Shown here in pieces: positions 1 through 7,196 of a stretch of DNA of 27,909 nt (its first letter is position 1; each line of letters starts with the position of its first letter). Position numbers and translations under genes: made by a program. Below the pieces are notes generated by a model. The model saw only the letters and a program-made list of their open reading frames with translations. It searched no databases and was not told where the DNA came from. This stretch comes from CAG-791 sp963655255. Lineage in GTDB: Bacteria; Bacillota; Clostridia; Lachnospirales; Lachnospiraceae. The stretch lies in the NCBI GenBank assembly GCA_963655255.1, contig CAVKEB010000029.1, forward strand, positions 1-27,909, written 5' to 3'.

Positions 1-16
1 ATTATACTATATGTAT

Positions 17-109
17 TCTGTTCAGCACATGTCGATTTCATCGAGGATTTGCGAAGCAAATTCGAGATGGGCTGAACAGATATCTGACTGCCCGGCGAGC
101 CGCTTGCGG
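17..109. repeat. Structured palindromic element, single-hairpin form, left of tRNA-Ser
   Basis: A perfect 10-bp inverted repeat, TCTGTTCAGC (17-26) and GCTGAACAGA (71-80), encloses a hairpin whose top is ATTTGC-GAA-GCAAAT (47-61), flanked by CATCGAGG and TTCGAGATG. CCGCTTGCGG, itself a small hairpin, follows at 100-109. The same internal hairpin and the same CCGCTTGCGG occur in the larger element at 16301-16508, also next to a tRNA gene. No protein-coding signal is convincing here. The element may extend left of the window edge. It could be a mobile palindromic repeat or a transcribed structured RNA; the sequence alone does not separate these. Confidence 0.6.
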
Positions 110-130
110 ATCGATTTCAATACTTTTCTC

Positions 131-160
131 TTGCATATTCCAAAGGCCTTACCTTATAAT
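131..160 (+). promoter_or_regulatory. Sigma-A type promoter of tRNA-Ser
   Basis: TTGCAT (131-136) and a consensus TATAAT (155-160) are separated by 18 bp. Transcription would start near position 167, about 17 bases before the mature tRNA-Ser. Confidence 0.7.
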
Positions 161-183
161 AGTCTTCGTTGCTGCAAAGCAGT

Positions 184-271
184 GGAGGATTACCCAAGTG
201 GTCGAAGGGGGCGCACTCGAAATGCGTTAGGCCGGTCAAACGGTGCGAGGGTTCGAATCCCTTGTCCTCCG
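184..271 (+). tRNA. tRNA-Ser (anticodon CGA)
   Basis: This 88-nt tRNA has the long variable arm of class II tRNAs. The acceptor stem pairs GGAGGAT (184-190) with GTCCTCC (264-270), followed by discriminator G271. The anticodon loop reads CT-CGA-AA, decoding UCG serine codons. The T loop has the canonical GTTCGAATCC. No CCA is encoded, so it must be added after transcription. A consensus promoter lies directly upstream and a strong terminator directly downstream, so it is a single-gene transcript. Confidence 0.96.
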
Positions 272-278
272 CGATTGA

Positions 279-322
279 AAAAGCCTGCAAGCCTTGAAAA
301 TACAAGGTTTGCAGGCTTTTTT
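279..322 (+). terminator. Rho-independent terminator of tRNA-Ser
   Basis: A long hairpin begins a few bases after the tRNA. The arm AAGCCTGCAAGCCTTG pairs with CAAGGTTTGCAGGC around a short A-rich loop, followed by a run of six T (317-322). Confidence 0.92.
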
Positions 323-343
323 GCTGCAGCTGCGGCGCTTCGC

Positions 344-484
344 ATGTTCCCGTCTCTTCTGGAGCTTACACCGCTGATCGCGCCAGTGATACCCGCCTTC
401 CTGCTGACGGCTTCCCTTGGCTGCGCCCTTTTGTTCCTCTTTCAGCGGATTCAGAAGATTCTTTCCGCGCAGGAGCGTCAGTGA
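344..484 (+). CDS. Possible small membrane protein (46 aa), uncertain
   Basis: This open frame has an ATG at 344 and would give a 46-residue protein with one strongly hydrophobic stretch (about residues 8-34) and a short charged tail (FQRIQKILSAQERQ). That is the usual look of a one-span membrane peptide. There is no SD ahead of the ATG, and the tRNA-Ser terminator lies just upstream, so expression is doubtful. The frame is open further upstream through the tRNA, which is not meaningful. The stop overlaps the end of the convergent RHH gene by 7 bp. It is unlike any family I recognise and may be noise. Confidence 0.25.
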   Translation: MFPSLLELTPLIAPVIPAFLLTASLGCALLFLFQRIQKILSAQERQ

Positions 485-672
485 ATATCCAGCTCCGGCG
501 GTTCATCCAGATGCTGTGAAACGTATTTTCCATCTTTTTTGCGCTGTTTCACGCATTCCGTGAGCAGATATTCAATCTGTCCGTTCACGGAGCGGAAGTC
601 ATCTTCTGCCCACGCGGCGATTGCGTCATACAGTTTCTCATTCAGCCGCAGCGGCACTTGTTTTTTTGCCAT
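478..672 (-). CDS. Small ribbon-helix-helix (Arc/CopG-like) DNA-binding protein
   Basis: This 64-residue protein begins MAKKQVPLRLNEKLYDAIAA and continues with WAEDDFRSVNGQIEYLLTEC. It has one beta strand followed by two helices, the ribbon-helix-helix layout of Arc-type repressors, which dimerise and insert the strand into the major groove. The ATG at 672 was chosen because an SD, AAGGAAG, lies about 8 bases upstream; an upstream in-frame ATG at 714 has none. The gene lies 145 bp downstream of the SPFH gene on the same strand, beyond a terminator. A perfect 16-bp palindrome at 720-735 lies in its leader. A likely role is local regulation of the SPFH/RHH pair (inference). The acidic C-terminal tail (DEPPELDIH) is not part of the fold. 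Confidence 0.8.
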   Translation of the reverse strand: MAKKQVPLRLNEKLYDAIAAWAEDDFRSVNGQIEYLLTECVKQRKKDGKYVSQHLDEPPELDIH

Positions 673-719
673 AAATATTCTTCCTTCAGGGTGGCGGTTC
701 AACACAGGGAACATAGCGG

Positions 720-735
720 ATTTCCTTAAGGAAAT
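720..735. promoter_or_regulatory. Perfect 16-bp palindrome upstream of the RHH gene
   Basis: ATTTCCTTAAGGAAAT is fully self-complementary and lies 48 bp upstream of the RHH start codon. It could be a regulator operator or the base of a small hairpin. On the minus strand TTGAAT (739-734) and TATGTT (714-709) flank it, but their 19-bp spacing is poor for a promoter, so no promoter is called. Confidence 0.4.
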
Positions 736-792
736 TCAAGATGGGCCGAGCCGTTACCCTTCCTGCTTCATGCGGATTTTCAAAGCCTCCTT

Positions 793-819
793 CATAAAAA
801 GCAATAACAAGATTGCTTT
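793..819 (-). terminator. Rho-independent terminator after the SPFH gene
   Basis: On the minus strand the stop codon of the SPFH gene runs straight into a hairpin, AAAGCAAT - CTTGTT - ATTGCTTT, followed by TTAT. The stem is 8 bp and A/T-rich, so termination may be partial and allow readthrough into the RHH gene. Confidence 0.6.
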
Positions 820-1843
820 AATAGAGGCTTCCGGAATTCACCACAGGCTGCGCGTCATGGTTGCCGCAGAGGACAACCAGAAGGTTCGAGACCATAGCAG
901 CCTTCCGCTCCTCGTCCAGATCGACCGTGCCGTTCTCCTTCAGGCGTTCCAGCGCCATTTCCACCATGCCGACCGCACCGTCCACGATCATCTTCCTCGC
1001 GTCGATGACCGCAGATGCCTGCTGCCGCTGCAGCATCACTGCCGCAATTTCCGGCGCGTAGGCAAGATAGGTGATCCGCGCCTCCACGATTTCCAGGCCG
1101 GCCTCCTGCACCTTCTCCTGAATCAGGTTGCGGATTCTCCCCGCAACAACTGTCGTCGACCCCCGGAGGCTTCCGTCATCCGCCTGTCCGTCTCCCGTGG
1201 TATCTACACCGGGCGCCACATCATACGGATAGACCTTCACGATGTCGCGCACCGCGGAATCGCACTGCAGAGAGAGATATTCCTTGTAGTTGTCCACATT
1301 GAACACCGCTGCAGCGGTATCCCGCACTCTCCAGATGACAGCTACGCCAATCTCTACCGGATTCCCCAGAACGTCATTGACCTTCTGTCTCGCATTGCTG
1401 AGCGTCATGGCCTTCATGGAAATCTTTTTGTTTACAACTTCCGCGGTCTGATTCGTTCCCGTGGCAAGAAGGATCCGGTGTGCCGTATCTCCTCCGTCCA
1501 CGTCACCGCTCTGTCCGAGTCTCGTCTTCGCCGCCGGATTTACCGCCACGCAGAACGGATTGACGAAATAAAATCCGGGCTCGCGCAGCGTTCCGATATA
1601 CTCACCGAACAGGGTGAGCACCAGCGCTTCCTGGGGCTTTAACACCTTGAAGCCCAGAAACGGAATCCAGCAGATGCACAGAAGAATCGTTGTGGGAACG
1701 AAGATCACAAGTCCGCGAAGATCCTCAAGTCCAAAGACCGTACTGGACAGAATCATCAGCACAAGATCCAGTGCGATCACTGCAATCAGCGTGATCAATA
1801 CCGTCATGCCGTTTTTTCTGGTTTTCAAAATTTTCTCTTTCAT
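818..1843 (-). CDS. SPFH/band-7 domain membrane protein
   Basis: This 341-residue protein belongs to the stomatin/prohibitin/flotillin/HflK superfamily, membrane-anchored scaffolds of functional membrane microdomains or regulators of membrane proteases. Two hydrophobic N-terminal segments (about residues 13-36 and 43-65) anchor it. The SPFH domain begins at FKVLKPQEALVLTLFGEY, a strand pattern typical of the family, and continues to the conserved helix EARITYLAYAPEIAAVMLQR near residue 260. An Ala-rich helix (QQASAVIDARKMIVDGAVGM) follows and probably mediates oligomerisation. It lacks the NfeD partner and the long flotillin repeats. The ATG at 1843 has a strong SD (GGAGGG). An insertion rich in Gly/Asp (VDTTGDGQADDG) occurs inside the domain. 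Its client protein is not evident from the neighbourhood. Confidence 0.9.
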   Translation of the reverse strand: MKEKILKTRKNGMTVLITLIAVIALDLVLMILSSTVFGLEDLRGLVIFVPTTILLCICWIPFLGFKVLKPQEALVLTLFGEYIGTLREPGFYFVNPFCVAVNPAAKTRLGQSGDVDGGDTAHRILLATGTNQTAEVVNKKISMKAMTLSNARQKVNDVLGNPVEIGVAVIWRVRDTAAAVFNVDNYKEYLSLQCDSAVRDIVKVYPYDVAPGVDTTGDGQADDGSLRGSTTVVAGRIRNLIQEKVQEAGLEIVEARITYLAYAPEIAAVMLQRQQASAVIDARKMIVDGAVGMVEMALERLKENGTVDLDEERKAAMVSNLLVVLCGNHDAQPVVNSGSLY

Positions 1844-2206
1844 GGAACACCCTCCTGCTTTCTCTTATATGTGTCTGCTCAAAAGGTTTTCAGTTGATAT
1901 CATCGTGATATCACTATGGTGTCACATTGTCAAGTGGCTGATCCTCCCTGGCCTTTCCTTCCGTACTGTACCCGTTTTCTTTCCGCTTCTTCTCCCTGTT
2001 GATCCGAATCCGGTTTCCTTTCTGTTTTCACTTCGGAATGCGTAAAATCCCGGCGCGTTTCATGGCATTTCATGACTTATGGTCAATTATTTTCGCTTAT
2101 GCTCTGTTCCCTTCCCGACAAACGGTCTATAATCATATTACAGATTTATTTTGGAGGATCCTTGTTTTCTTTCGGATTTTCCTGAAAAACATCGGAAAGG
2201 ATTTCA
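1844..2206. other. Divergent intergenic region, SPFH / TetR
   Basis: This 363-bp stretch has no convincing gene. It holds the SPFH promoter and operator-like palindromes on the left and the probable TetR leader on the right. On the plus strand a consensus TATAAT at 2128-2133 lacks a good -35 (TGTTCC at 17 bp). An imperfect operator-like palindrome, TGAC-TTATG-GTCA, lies at 2073-2085. Confidence 0.5.
1895..1933 (-). promoter_or_regulatory. SPFH promoter overlapped by repeated palindromes
   Basis: On the minus strand TTGACA (1933-1928) is followed after 17 bp by TATCAC (1910-1905), about 60 bp upstream of the SPFH start codon. The palindrome TGATATCA occurs twice (1895-1902 and 1906-1913), 11 bp apart. 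A third partial copy, GGTGTCAC (1918-1925), lies in the spacer. Such helically phased palindromes over the -10 region are the usual arrangement for a cooperative repressor. The nearby RHH protein is a candidate binder (inference). Confidence 0.6.
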
Positions 2207-2887
2207 ATGGATAACGTGCAGAACAATCAGCAGAATCGTCCCGTCCGCCCGGAGGGGAAGGCCAGCCAGAACAAACGCAGGAAGCGCGAATCTCTGCTGA
2301 ACAATGCTTTTGATCTCTTCACACAGAAAGGAATTACCGATACGACCATTTCCGATATCGCGGAGAAGGCCGGCGTGGCAAAGGGGACTTTCTATCTCTA
2401 TTTCAAGGACAAATACGACCTGCGCGACAGGCTCGTCCGCCACAAGGCGGAGCAGATTCTGGAACACGCCTACGAGGCTCTTCGCACGGTTTCCGTAAAC
2501 GGATCCGTCTGCCTGGACACTCTGGAGGACAAGGTCATTTTCTTCGCCGATAATGTGCTGATGCAGCTCTCCAGCGACCGGATCCTTCTGAAATTCATCA
2601 CGAAAAACTTAAGCTGGGCTCTTTTAAAGCGCGACGTCTCCACGCTGGACGCTCCCGGCTGCGAGAATATCAGTTTCGTGGAGCGCCTGAAATCCTACTT
2701 CCAGGACTCCGCCATCCAGTACCGCAACCCTGAGGTTCTCCTTTACATGATCGTGGAGTTCATCGGCTCCACCTGCTACAGCTCCATCATCGATTCCGAG
2801 CCGATGCCTTTTGAAAAATTAAAGCCCGAACTGCTCGAGGCCGTCCGGGCCATCATGCGCTCGCAGGAAAAAACCGCTTCCGTCTGA
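2207..2887 (+). CDS. TetR/AcrR family transcriptional regulator
   Basis: This 226-residue protein has an N-terminal TetR helix-turn-helix: TTISDIAEKAGVAKGTFYLY at about residues 45-64, followed by FKDKYDLRD, the textbook signature. The C-terminal ligand and dimer domain is helical and not assigned to a known effector class. The first 25 residues are polar and rich in Gln, Asn, Arg and Lys. The start is supported by GGAAAGGA ending 6 bases before the ATG. No transporter or enzyme lies next to it to suggest a target: the gene to the left is the divergent SPFH gene, so control of itself or of SPFH is the only contextual suggestion. A terminator follows. Confidence 0.9.
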   Translation: MDNVQNNQQNRPVRPEGKASQNKRRKRESLLNNAFDLFTQKGITDTTISDIAEKAGVAKGTFYLYFKDKYDLRDRLVRHKAEQILEHAYEALRTVSVNGSVCLDTLEDKVIFFADNVLMQLSSDRILLKFITKNLSWALLKRDVSTLDAPGCENISFVERLKSYFQDSAIQYRNPEVLLYMIVEFIGSTCYSSIIDSEPMPFEKLKPELLEAVRAIMRSQEKTASV

Positions 2888-2921
2888 TTTTCCTCATCCT
2901 GTATTTTCACCTGTACAGCAG

Positions 2922-2968
2922 AATGCCCGGCACTTTGGAATTTCAGCCAAAGCGCCGGGCATATTTTA
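2922..2968 (+). terminator. Rho-independent terminator after the TetR gene
   Basis: ATGCCCGGCACTTTGG (2923-2938) pairs with CCAAAGCGCCGGGCAT (2947-2962) with one mismatch, followed by ATTTTAT. The T-rich side is on the plus strand, so it serves the TetR gene rather than fhs. Confidence 0.8.
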
Positions 2969-3039
2969 TCCGCGCAGCAGGATGGATTACGTCTGCGTCT
3001 TTTCCGTTTCTCACGTTCCAGGTCGGGACAGGATCCGGA

Positions 3040-4707
3040 TCAGAACAGTCCCTCGATCACGCCGTCATCGGTCACGTCAATGTTCTGTGCTGCTGGAACC
3101 CGCGGAAGTCCCGGCATCTGGATGATCTCTCCGGTCAGGACCACGACAAAGCCCGCACCGGCGCTGACGTAGGCATCTCGAACGGTAATGGTAAAGCCTG
3201 TGGGGCGGCCCAGCTTATGCTGGTCATCCGAGAGTGAGTACTGGGTTTTTGCAACGCAGACCGGAAGGTTTCCGAAGCCGAGCTTTTCCAGATTGGCAAG
3301 CGCCTTCTTCGCAGCCGGCGCATACTCCACGCCGTCCGCACCGTAGATTTCCTTCGCGATGGTCTCGATCTTGCCGATCAGAGGCTGCTCCAGCTCATAC
3401 AGGGGATGATACTGAGACGGCTTCTGTTCCAGGGTGGCAAGAACCTTCTTCGCAAGATCCTCTCCTCCCTTTCCTCCGTCCGCCCAGACACTCGCCAATG
3501 CGAACGCGCAGTCATGCTCTCTGCAGAAGTTCTCAATCATCCGATGCTCCGCCTCTGTATCCGAAACAAACGCATTGATGGCGACAACCGCCGGAACGCC
3601 GAATTTCTGCAGATTCTCTATGTGCTTGCCGAGATTGACCAGTCCCTTCTCCAACGCTTCCAGGTTCTCTGCCTTCAGCTCTGTCTTCGGCACGCCGCCG
3701 TTGTACTTCAGTGCCTGCACCGTTGCAACGATCACCGCCGCATCCGGCTTAAGGCCTGCCGCCCGGCACTTGATGTCCATAAACTTCTCCGCGCCGAGAT
3801 CCGCGCCGAAGCCCGCCTCCGTCACCGCAATCTCGCCGAGCTTCAGAGCTGCCCTAGTGGCGCGGACGGAGTTGCAGCCGTGCGCAATATTGGCGAAGGG
3901 TCCGCCGTGTACCAGAACCGGCGTGTGCTCCAGCGTCTGCATCAGATTCGGCTGCATGGCATCCTTCAGAAGGGCCAGCATGGAGCCCACTACCTTCAGT
4001 TCTCCCGCCGTCACCGGTTCGTTGTCATAATTGTACGCGACCACCATCCGGGACAGACGGGCGCGCAGGTCCTCCATGTCGTCTGCAAGGCACAGCACCG
4101 CCATAATCTCAGATGCCGCCGTAATGGCGAAGTGATCCTCACGGACCGGACCATTCACCTTTCCGCCGAGACCGATCGTGATGTTGCGGAGAGCGCGGTC
4201 ATTCATATCCATGCAGCGCTTCCAGATGATTCTGGTCGGATCGATGCGAAGGGCATTTCCGAAGTGAAGATGATTGTCAATCGCCGCCGCCAGCAGGTTG
4301 TTGGCCGAGGTGATGGCATGAAAATCACCGGTAAAATGCAGGTTCAGATCCTCCATCGGAATGACCTGTGCGTATCCGCCGCCCGCGGCTCCGCCCTTTA
4401 CACCGAAGCACGGTCCGAGAGATGGCTCCCGCAGAGCCGCTACCGTCTTCCTGCCAAGGCGCGAGAGTGCATCCGCAAGGCCGATGGAAATGGTTGTTTT
4501 TCCCTCTCCTGCCGGAGTCGGATTGATCGCCGTTACGAGGATCAGCTTTCCATCCGAGCGGTTCTGGATTTTTCTCAGATACTCTTCGGAGATCTTCGCC
4601 TTGTATCTGCCGTACAGCTCCAGATCGTCCTCCTTCATCCCAAGGCCCTCTGCAATTTCCCGGATGGGCCGGATTTCCGCATTTCTTGCAATCTCAATAT
4701 CTGTCAT
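3040..4707 (-). CDS. fhs: Formate--tetrahydrofolate ligase
   Basis: This enzyme makes 10-formyl-tetrahydrofolate from formate, tetrahydrofolate and ATP in the cytoplasm, feeding one-carbon units to purines or to the methyl branch of the Wood-Ljungdahl pathway. At 555 residues it is full length for the family. The P-loop TPAGEGKTT is at residues 64-72 and the conserved block GGAAGGGYAQVIPMEDLNLH follows near residue 105. Two ATGs lie 6 bases apart. The second, at 4707, is chosen because the SD AGGAGGT abuts the first ATG but is 6 bases from the second. It is downstream of the glycosyltransferase gene by 119 bp. No other acetogenesis gene is present, so anabolic use is as likely as acetogenesis. 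Confidence 0.97.
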   Translation of the reverse strand: MTDIEIARNAEIRPIREIAEGLGMKEDDLELYGRYKAKISEEYLRKIQNRSDGKLILVTAINPTPAGEGKTTISIGLADALSRLGRKTVAALREPSLGPCFGVKGGAAGGGYAQVIPMEDLNLHFTGDFHAITSANNLLAAAIDNHLHFGNALRIDPTRIIWKRCMDMNDRALRNITIGLGGKVNGPVREDHFAITAASEIMAVLCLADDMEDLRARLSRMVVAYNYDNEPVTAGELKVVGSMLALLKDAMQPNLMQTLEHTPVLVHGGPFANIAHGCNSVRATRAALKLGEIAVTEAGFGADLGAEKFMDIKCRAAGLKPDAAVIVATVQALKYNGGVPKTELKAENLEALEKGLVNLGKHIENLQKFGVPAVVAINAFVSDTEAEHRMIENFCREHDCAFALASVWADGGKGGEDLAKKVLATLEQKPSQYHPLYELEQPLIGKIETIAKEIYGADGVEYAPAAKKALANLEKLGFGNLPVCVAKTQYSLSDDQHKLGRPTGFTITVRDAYVSAGAGFVVVLTGEIIQMPGLPRVPAAQNIDVTDDGVIEGLF

Positions 4708-4742
4708 TTTCATACCTCCTTTTCCCGCCGCATCCTTACGGC

Positions 4743-4806
4743 ATACGAGAAGAAATCCGCGAGGGCGGTTTCTCCTGTGTGAGCGCAGAGTCCGTCAAGA
4801 GGCGCT
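4743..4806. repeat. Inverted repeats in the fhs leader
   Basis: Two small palindromes lie ahead of fhs. One is GAGAAGAAATCCGC with GCGGTTTCTC (about 4745-4771), a weak relative of the hairpin repeat described at 8612-8690 and 14055-14082. The other is GAGCGC (4781-4786) with GCGCTC (4801-4806). No T-tract follows on either strand, so neither is an obvious terminator. No folate or other riboswitch consensus was recognised. Confidence 0.4.
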
Positions 4807-4826
4807 CTTTCGCCGCAGTGCTGCAC

Positions 4827-5957
4827 TCATTCTGCCGAAGAGCCGCGGCGTGCTCCGTAACGAATCCTGCGGTACATCCACAGCATCCGATAATAAAAAT
4901 AGAACATCCGCGGGCTTCTCATCTGAAGGCTCATGAGTTTTTGCTCCTCGGCATCCGTATTTTCCCGATAGTACCGGTTCTCCTGAAAATCCGGAAAGGT
5001 CCGCTTCATTTCCCTGGAAATTCCTGTCACGAAGGAATATACGCCCTTTTCCTTCATTTCCCGCATCGCCGAGAACAGCGTGTTCTTATAAAAAAGGACC
5101 GTAAACGAGTACTCGATTTCCGGCCGGAACCTGTCCAGAAAACCATAGCGCTCCGCCTCCGAGATCATGATTCTGCCCGCCTCCAGCCGATCCTCCAGCC
5201 TTCTTCTCGTCACGGTGTGAACCGTGGAATCCTCATGCTGATAGTAGTAATAAAGAGGTCCCGGCACATACTCAAAGTGATGCATCCGCATGATCCAGGT
5301 GTTCGCCAGCGCGTTGTCCTCATAGAAGATATCCTCCGGGAAGCGCGACGGACAGTCTACCACAATCTCTCTCCGGTAAATCTTCACGCACAGGGAACCG
5401 GAATCCAGTATCAGCGAGCGCCTTCTGGCATCATCCAAGACGCCTGTCTGCTCCTTTCTGCTGTTGGCGACCACCGGTCCCGGTGTCATGGTGTGCTCCG
5501 TCACAATGCAGTAATCTGTCCCCACACAGTCCGCACCGGTCTCTTCGGCCTTCTTCAGGAGCCTCTCGAAATAGTCCGGAACCACCCAGTCGTCCGCATC
5601 GATAAAAGCGATCCATTCCCCCTTCGCCCGGGAAATGCCGAGATTCTTCGCGCCTCCCTGATGACGGTTGCGGTCGCTCTCCACAACGCGAAGCTTCTCC
5701 GGATGCTGCGCTTCCAGCTCCCTGAGGAGTTCCGGCGAACGGTCCGTGCTGCAGTCATCCACGGCGATGATTTCATAGTCCTCCAGCGTCTGATGAAGAA
5801 GGCTGTTCATACACCAGGAAAGCCGGCCCTCCGAAGCCATATTGTAAACCGGAACGATCACGGACAGCCTGCAGGTACAGAAAGCCGGCCGGGAACTGTT
5901 CCCCGGCCGGCTTTGTGCTGTTTCGTTGTGCGCAGATGAATTCTCTCCTGCTCTCAT
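4827..5957 (-). CDS. Family 2 glycosyltransferase
   Basis: This 376-residue protein has a GT-A fold catalytic domain of the GT2 family: LSVIVPVYN at residues 31-39, VDDCSTDRS near 66-74, KNLGISRAKGEWIAFIDADD ending near residue 123 with the metal-binding DADD. It should transfer a sugar from a nucleotide donor to a surface glycan or protein; donor and acceptor are unknown. There is no membrane span. Its start lies 20 bp after the pseC stop, so it is probably co-transcribed and may use the pathway product. The 30 residues before the GT2 core are unusual and are encoded partly by a perfect hairpin (5881-5914). SD evidence for the ATG at 5957 is weak, so the start is less certain than the rest. 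Confidence 0.88.
   Translation of the reverse strand: MRAGENSSAHNETAQSRPGNSSRPAFCTCRLSVIVPVYNMASEGRLSWCMNSLLHQTLEDYEIIAVDDCSTDRSPELLRELEAQHPEKLRVVESDRNRHQGGAKNLGISRAKGEWIAFIDADDWVVPDYFERLLKKAEETGADCVGTDYCIVTEHTMTPGPVVANSRKEQTGVLDDARRRSLILDSGSLCVKIYRREIVVDCPSRFPEDIFYEDNALANTWIMRMHHFEYVPGPLYYYYQHEDSTVHTVTRRRLEDRLEAGRIMISEAERYGFLDRFRPEIEYSFTVLFYKNTLFSAMREMKEKGVYSFVTGISREMKRTFPDFQENRYYRENTDAEEQKLMSLQMRSPRMFYFYYRMLWMYRRIRYGARRGSSAE
5881..5914. repeat. Perfect 13-bp hairpin inside the 5' end of the glycosyltransferase gene
   Basis: AAAGCCGGCCGGG (5881-5893) pairs perfectly with CCCGGCCGGCTTT (5902-5914) around an 8-base loop. It lies 64-97 bases beyond the pseC stop codon and within the first 30 codons of the glycosyltransferase frame. 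It looks like a terminator stem but has no T run on either side (CTGTACC on the minus strand). It may be an attenuator between pseC and the glycosyltransferase, or an inserted palindrome. Confidence 0.65.
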
Positions 5958-5977
5958 ATCTTCTGCCGCATCTCCGT

Positions 5978-7186
5978 TCAGATTCTGTAGTACTCCGCAA
6001 TTCTGGTCACTGCCTCAATCACATCCTCCACATCCCGGTCGCTCATCGCGTAGTAGAGCGGAATGGTCAGCATGCGCGAGTACAGAAGCTCCGCGTTCGG
6101 ACACAGGCCCTTCGGGTATCCGAGCTTCTCATAATACGGGAAGGTATAGACCGGAATGTAGTGTACGTTGCAGATGATGTTCTCTTTTCCCATCGCATCG
6201 AAGAACCGGCGCCTGTCAATGGAAATATGCTCCGGATTCAGCTGCAGGATGTAAAGATGCCGGACAGTATCGGACCCTTCCGTCTCCTTCTGCACGATGA
6301 TTCCGGGAAGCTTTGAAAACGCCTCGTCGTAACGGCGGACAATCTCTTTCTTGCGTGCCGCAAACTGCGGCAGCTTGTCCAGCTGACTGCTGATGATGGC
6401 TGCCTGCATGTCCGTAAGCCGGTAATTGGGCGCCAGTGCAATCTGTTCGTAGTACCATGGGCCGTCCGGTGTGTGTTCCATCCGGGAAGGATCTCTTGTG
6501 ATGCCATGCGTGCGGTACAGAAGGAGCTTCTCGTAATAGTCCCTGCTGTTCGTTACAACGGCGCCGCCCTCTCCGCCGGTAATCGTCTTCACCGCGTGGA
6601 AAGAGAGCGTTGTCATATCTGCAATGCTGCCGTTCGGCCGTCCCTTGTACGTTGTACCGATGACATGCGCGCCGTCCTCAATGTATACGAAGCCGTACTT
6701 CTCCTTCAGGGCGAGGAACGCGTCCTCGTCCACCGACTGGCCGCCGAAATCCACGGCGACCACAGCCCGGGTCCTCGGCGTAATGTGCTGCTCCACCGAA
6801 GCCGGATCCAGATTGTAGGTATCCGGAAGGATGTCCGCAAAAACCGGCTTCGCTCCCACATAAAGGGCGCAGTTCGCCGATGCGGCAAAGGTGATCGGCG
6901 TTGTGATCAGCTCATCGCCCTCGCCAAGATCCGCCGCCATGCAGGCAAGATGGAGCGCCGCCGTTCCATTGGAACACAGGACGGCATATTTTGCCCCCGT
7001 CACGCGGCAGAGCTTCTCCTCGCACTCTGCAATGTGCGGTCCTGTCGTCAGATAATCGCTCTTCAGCACTGCAACCGCCGCGTCAATGTCCGCCTGATCG
7101 ATGTACTGATGGGAATAATATAATTTTTTCTGGCGGACCGGCTGACCGCCCTCAATTGCCGGAACTGTCTTCATATCCATGTTCAT
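5978..7186 (-). CDS. pseC: UDP-4-amino-4,6-dideoxy-N-acetyl-beta-L-altrosamine transaminase
   Basis: This PLP-dependent aminotransferase of the DegT/DnrJ/EryC1/StrS family (402 aa) converts the 4-keto sugar made by PseB to its 4-amino form, using glutamate. Family features are YYSHQYIDQADIDA near the N-terminus, LKSDYLTTGP at 41-50, SNGTAALHLA at 72-81 and IEDGAHVIG at 169-177. The internal aldimine lysine is K200 in SFHAVKTITGGEGG. The PseC assignment rests on resemblance to that subfamily and on the adjacent pseB. Start at 7186 follows the pseB stop by 10 bases with only a weak SD (GAGCGG), suggesting translational coupling; in-frame ATGs at 7180 and 7174 are alternatives. Confidence 0.9.
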   Translation of the reverse strand: MNMDMKTVPAIEGGQPVRQKKLYYSHQYIDQADIDAAVAVLKSDYLTTGPHIAECEEKLCRVTGAKYAVLCSNGTAALHLACMAADLGEGDELITTPITFAASANCALYVGAKPVFADILPDTYNLDPASVEQHITPRTRAVVAVDFGGQSVDEDAFLALKEKYGFVYIEDGAHVIGTTYKGRPNGSIADMTTLSFHAVKTITGGEGGAVVTNSRDYYEKLLLYRTHGITRDPSRMEHTPDGPWYYEQIALAPNYRLTDMQAAIISSQLDKLPQFAARKKEIVRRYDEAFSKLPGIIVQKETEGSDTVRHLYILQLNPEHISIDRRRFFDAMGKENIICNVHYIPVYTFPYYEKLGYPKGLCPNAELLYSRMLTIPLYYAMSDRDVEDVIEAVTRIAEYYRI

Positions 7187-7196
7187 TTCTGTCCGC

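Noticed and set aside
539..1642. Plus-strand 367-codon frame over the SPFH gene
   Set aside because: It is antisense to a gene with clear domain, start and SD; no recognisable protein features.
3406..4782. Long plus-strand open frame (458 codons) over fhs
   Set aside because: It is antisense to fhs, a certain gene, and its His/Arg/Leu-rich translation reflects the complementary codon pattern; no SD or family resemblance.
4708..4826. Possible folate riboswitch ahead of fhs
   Set aside because: No tetrahydrofolate or other known riboswitch consensus was recognised; only short inverted repeats are present.
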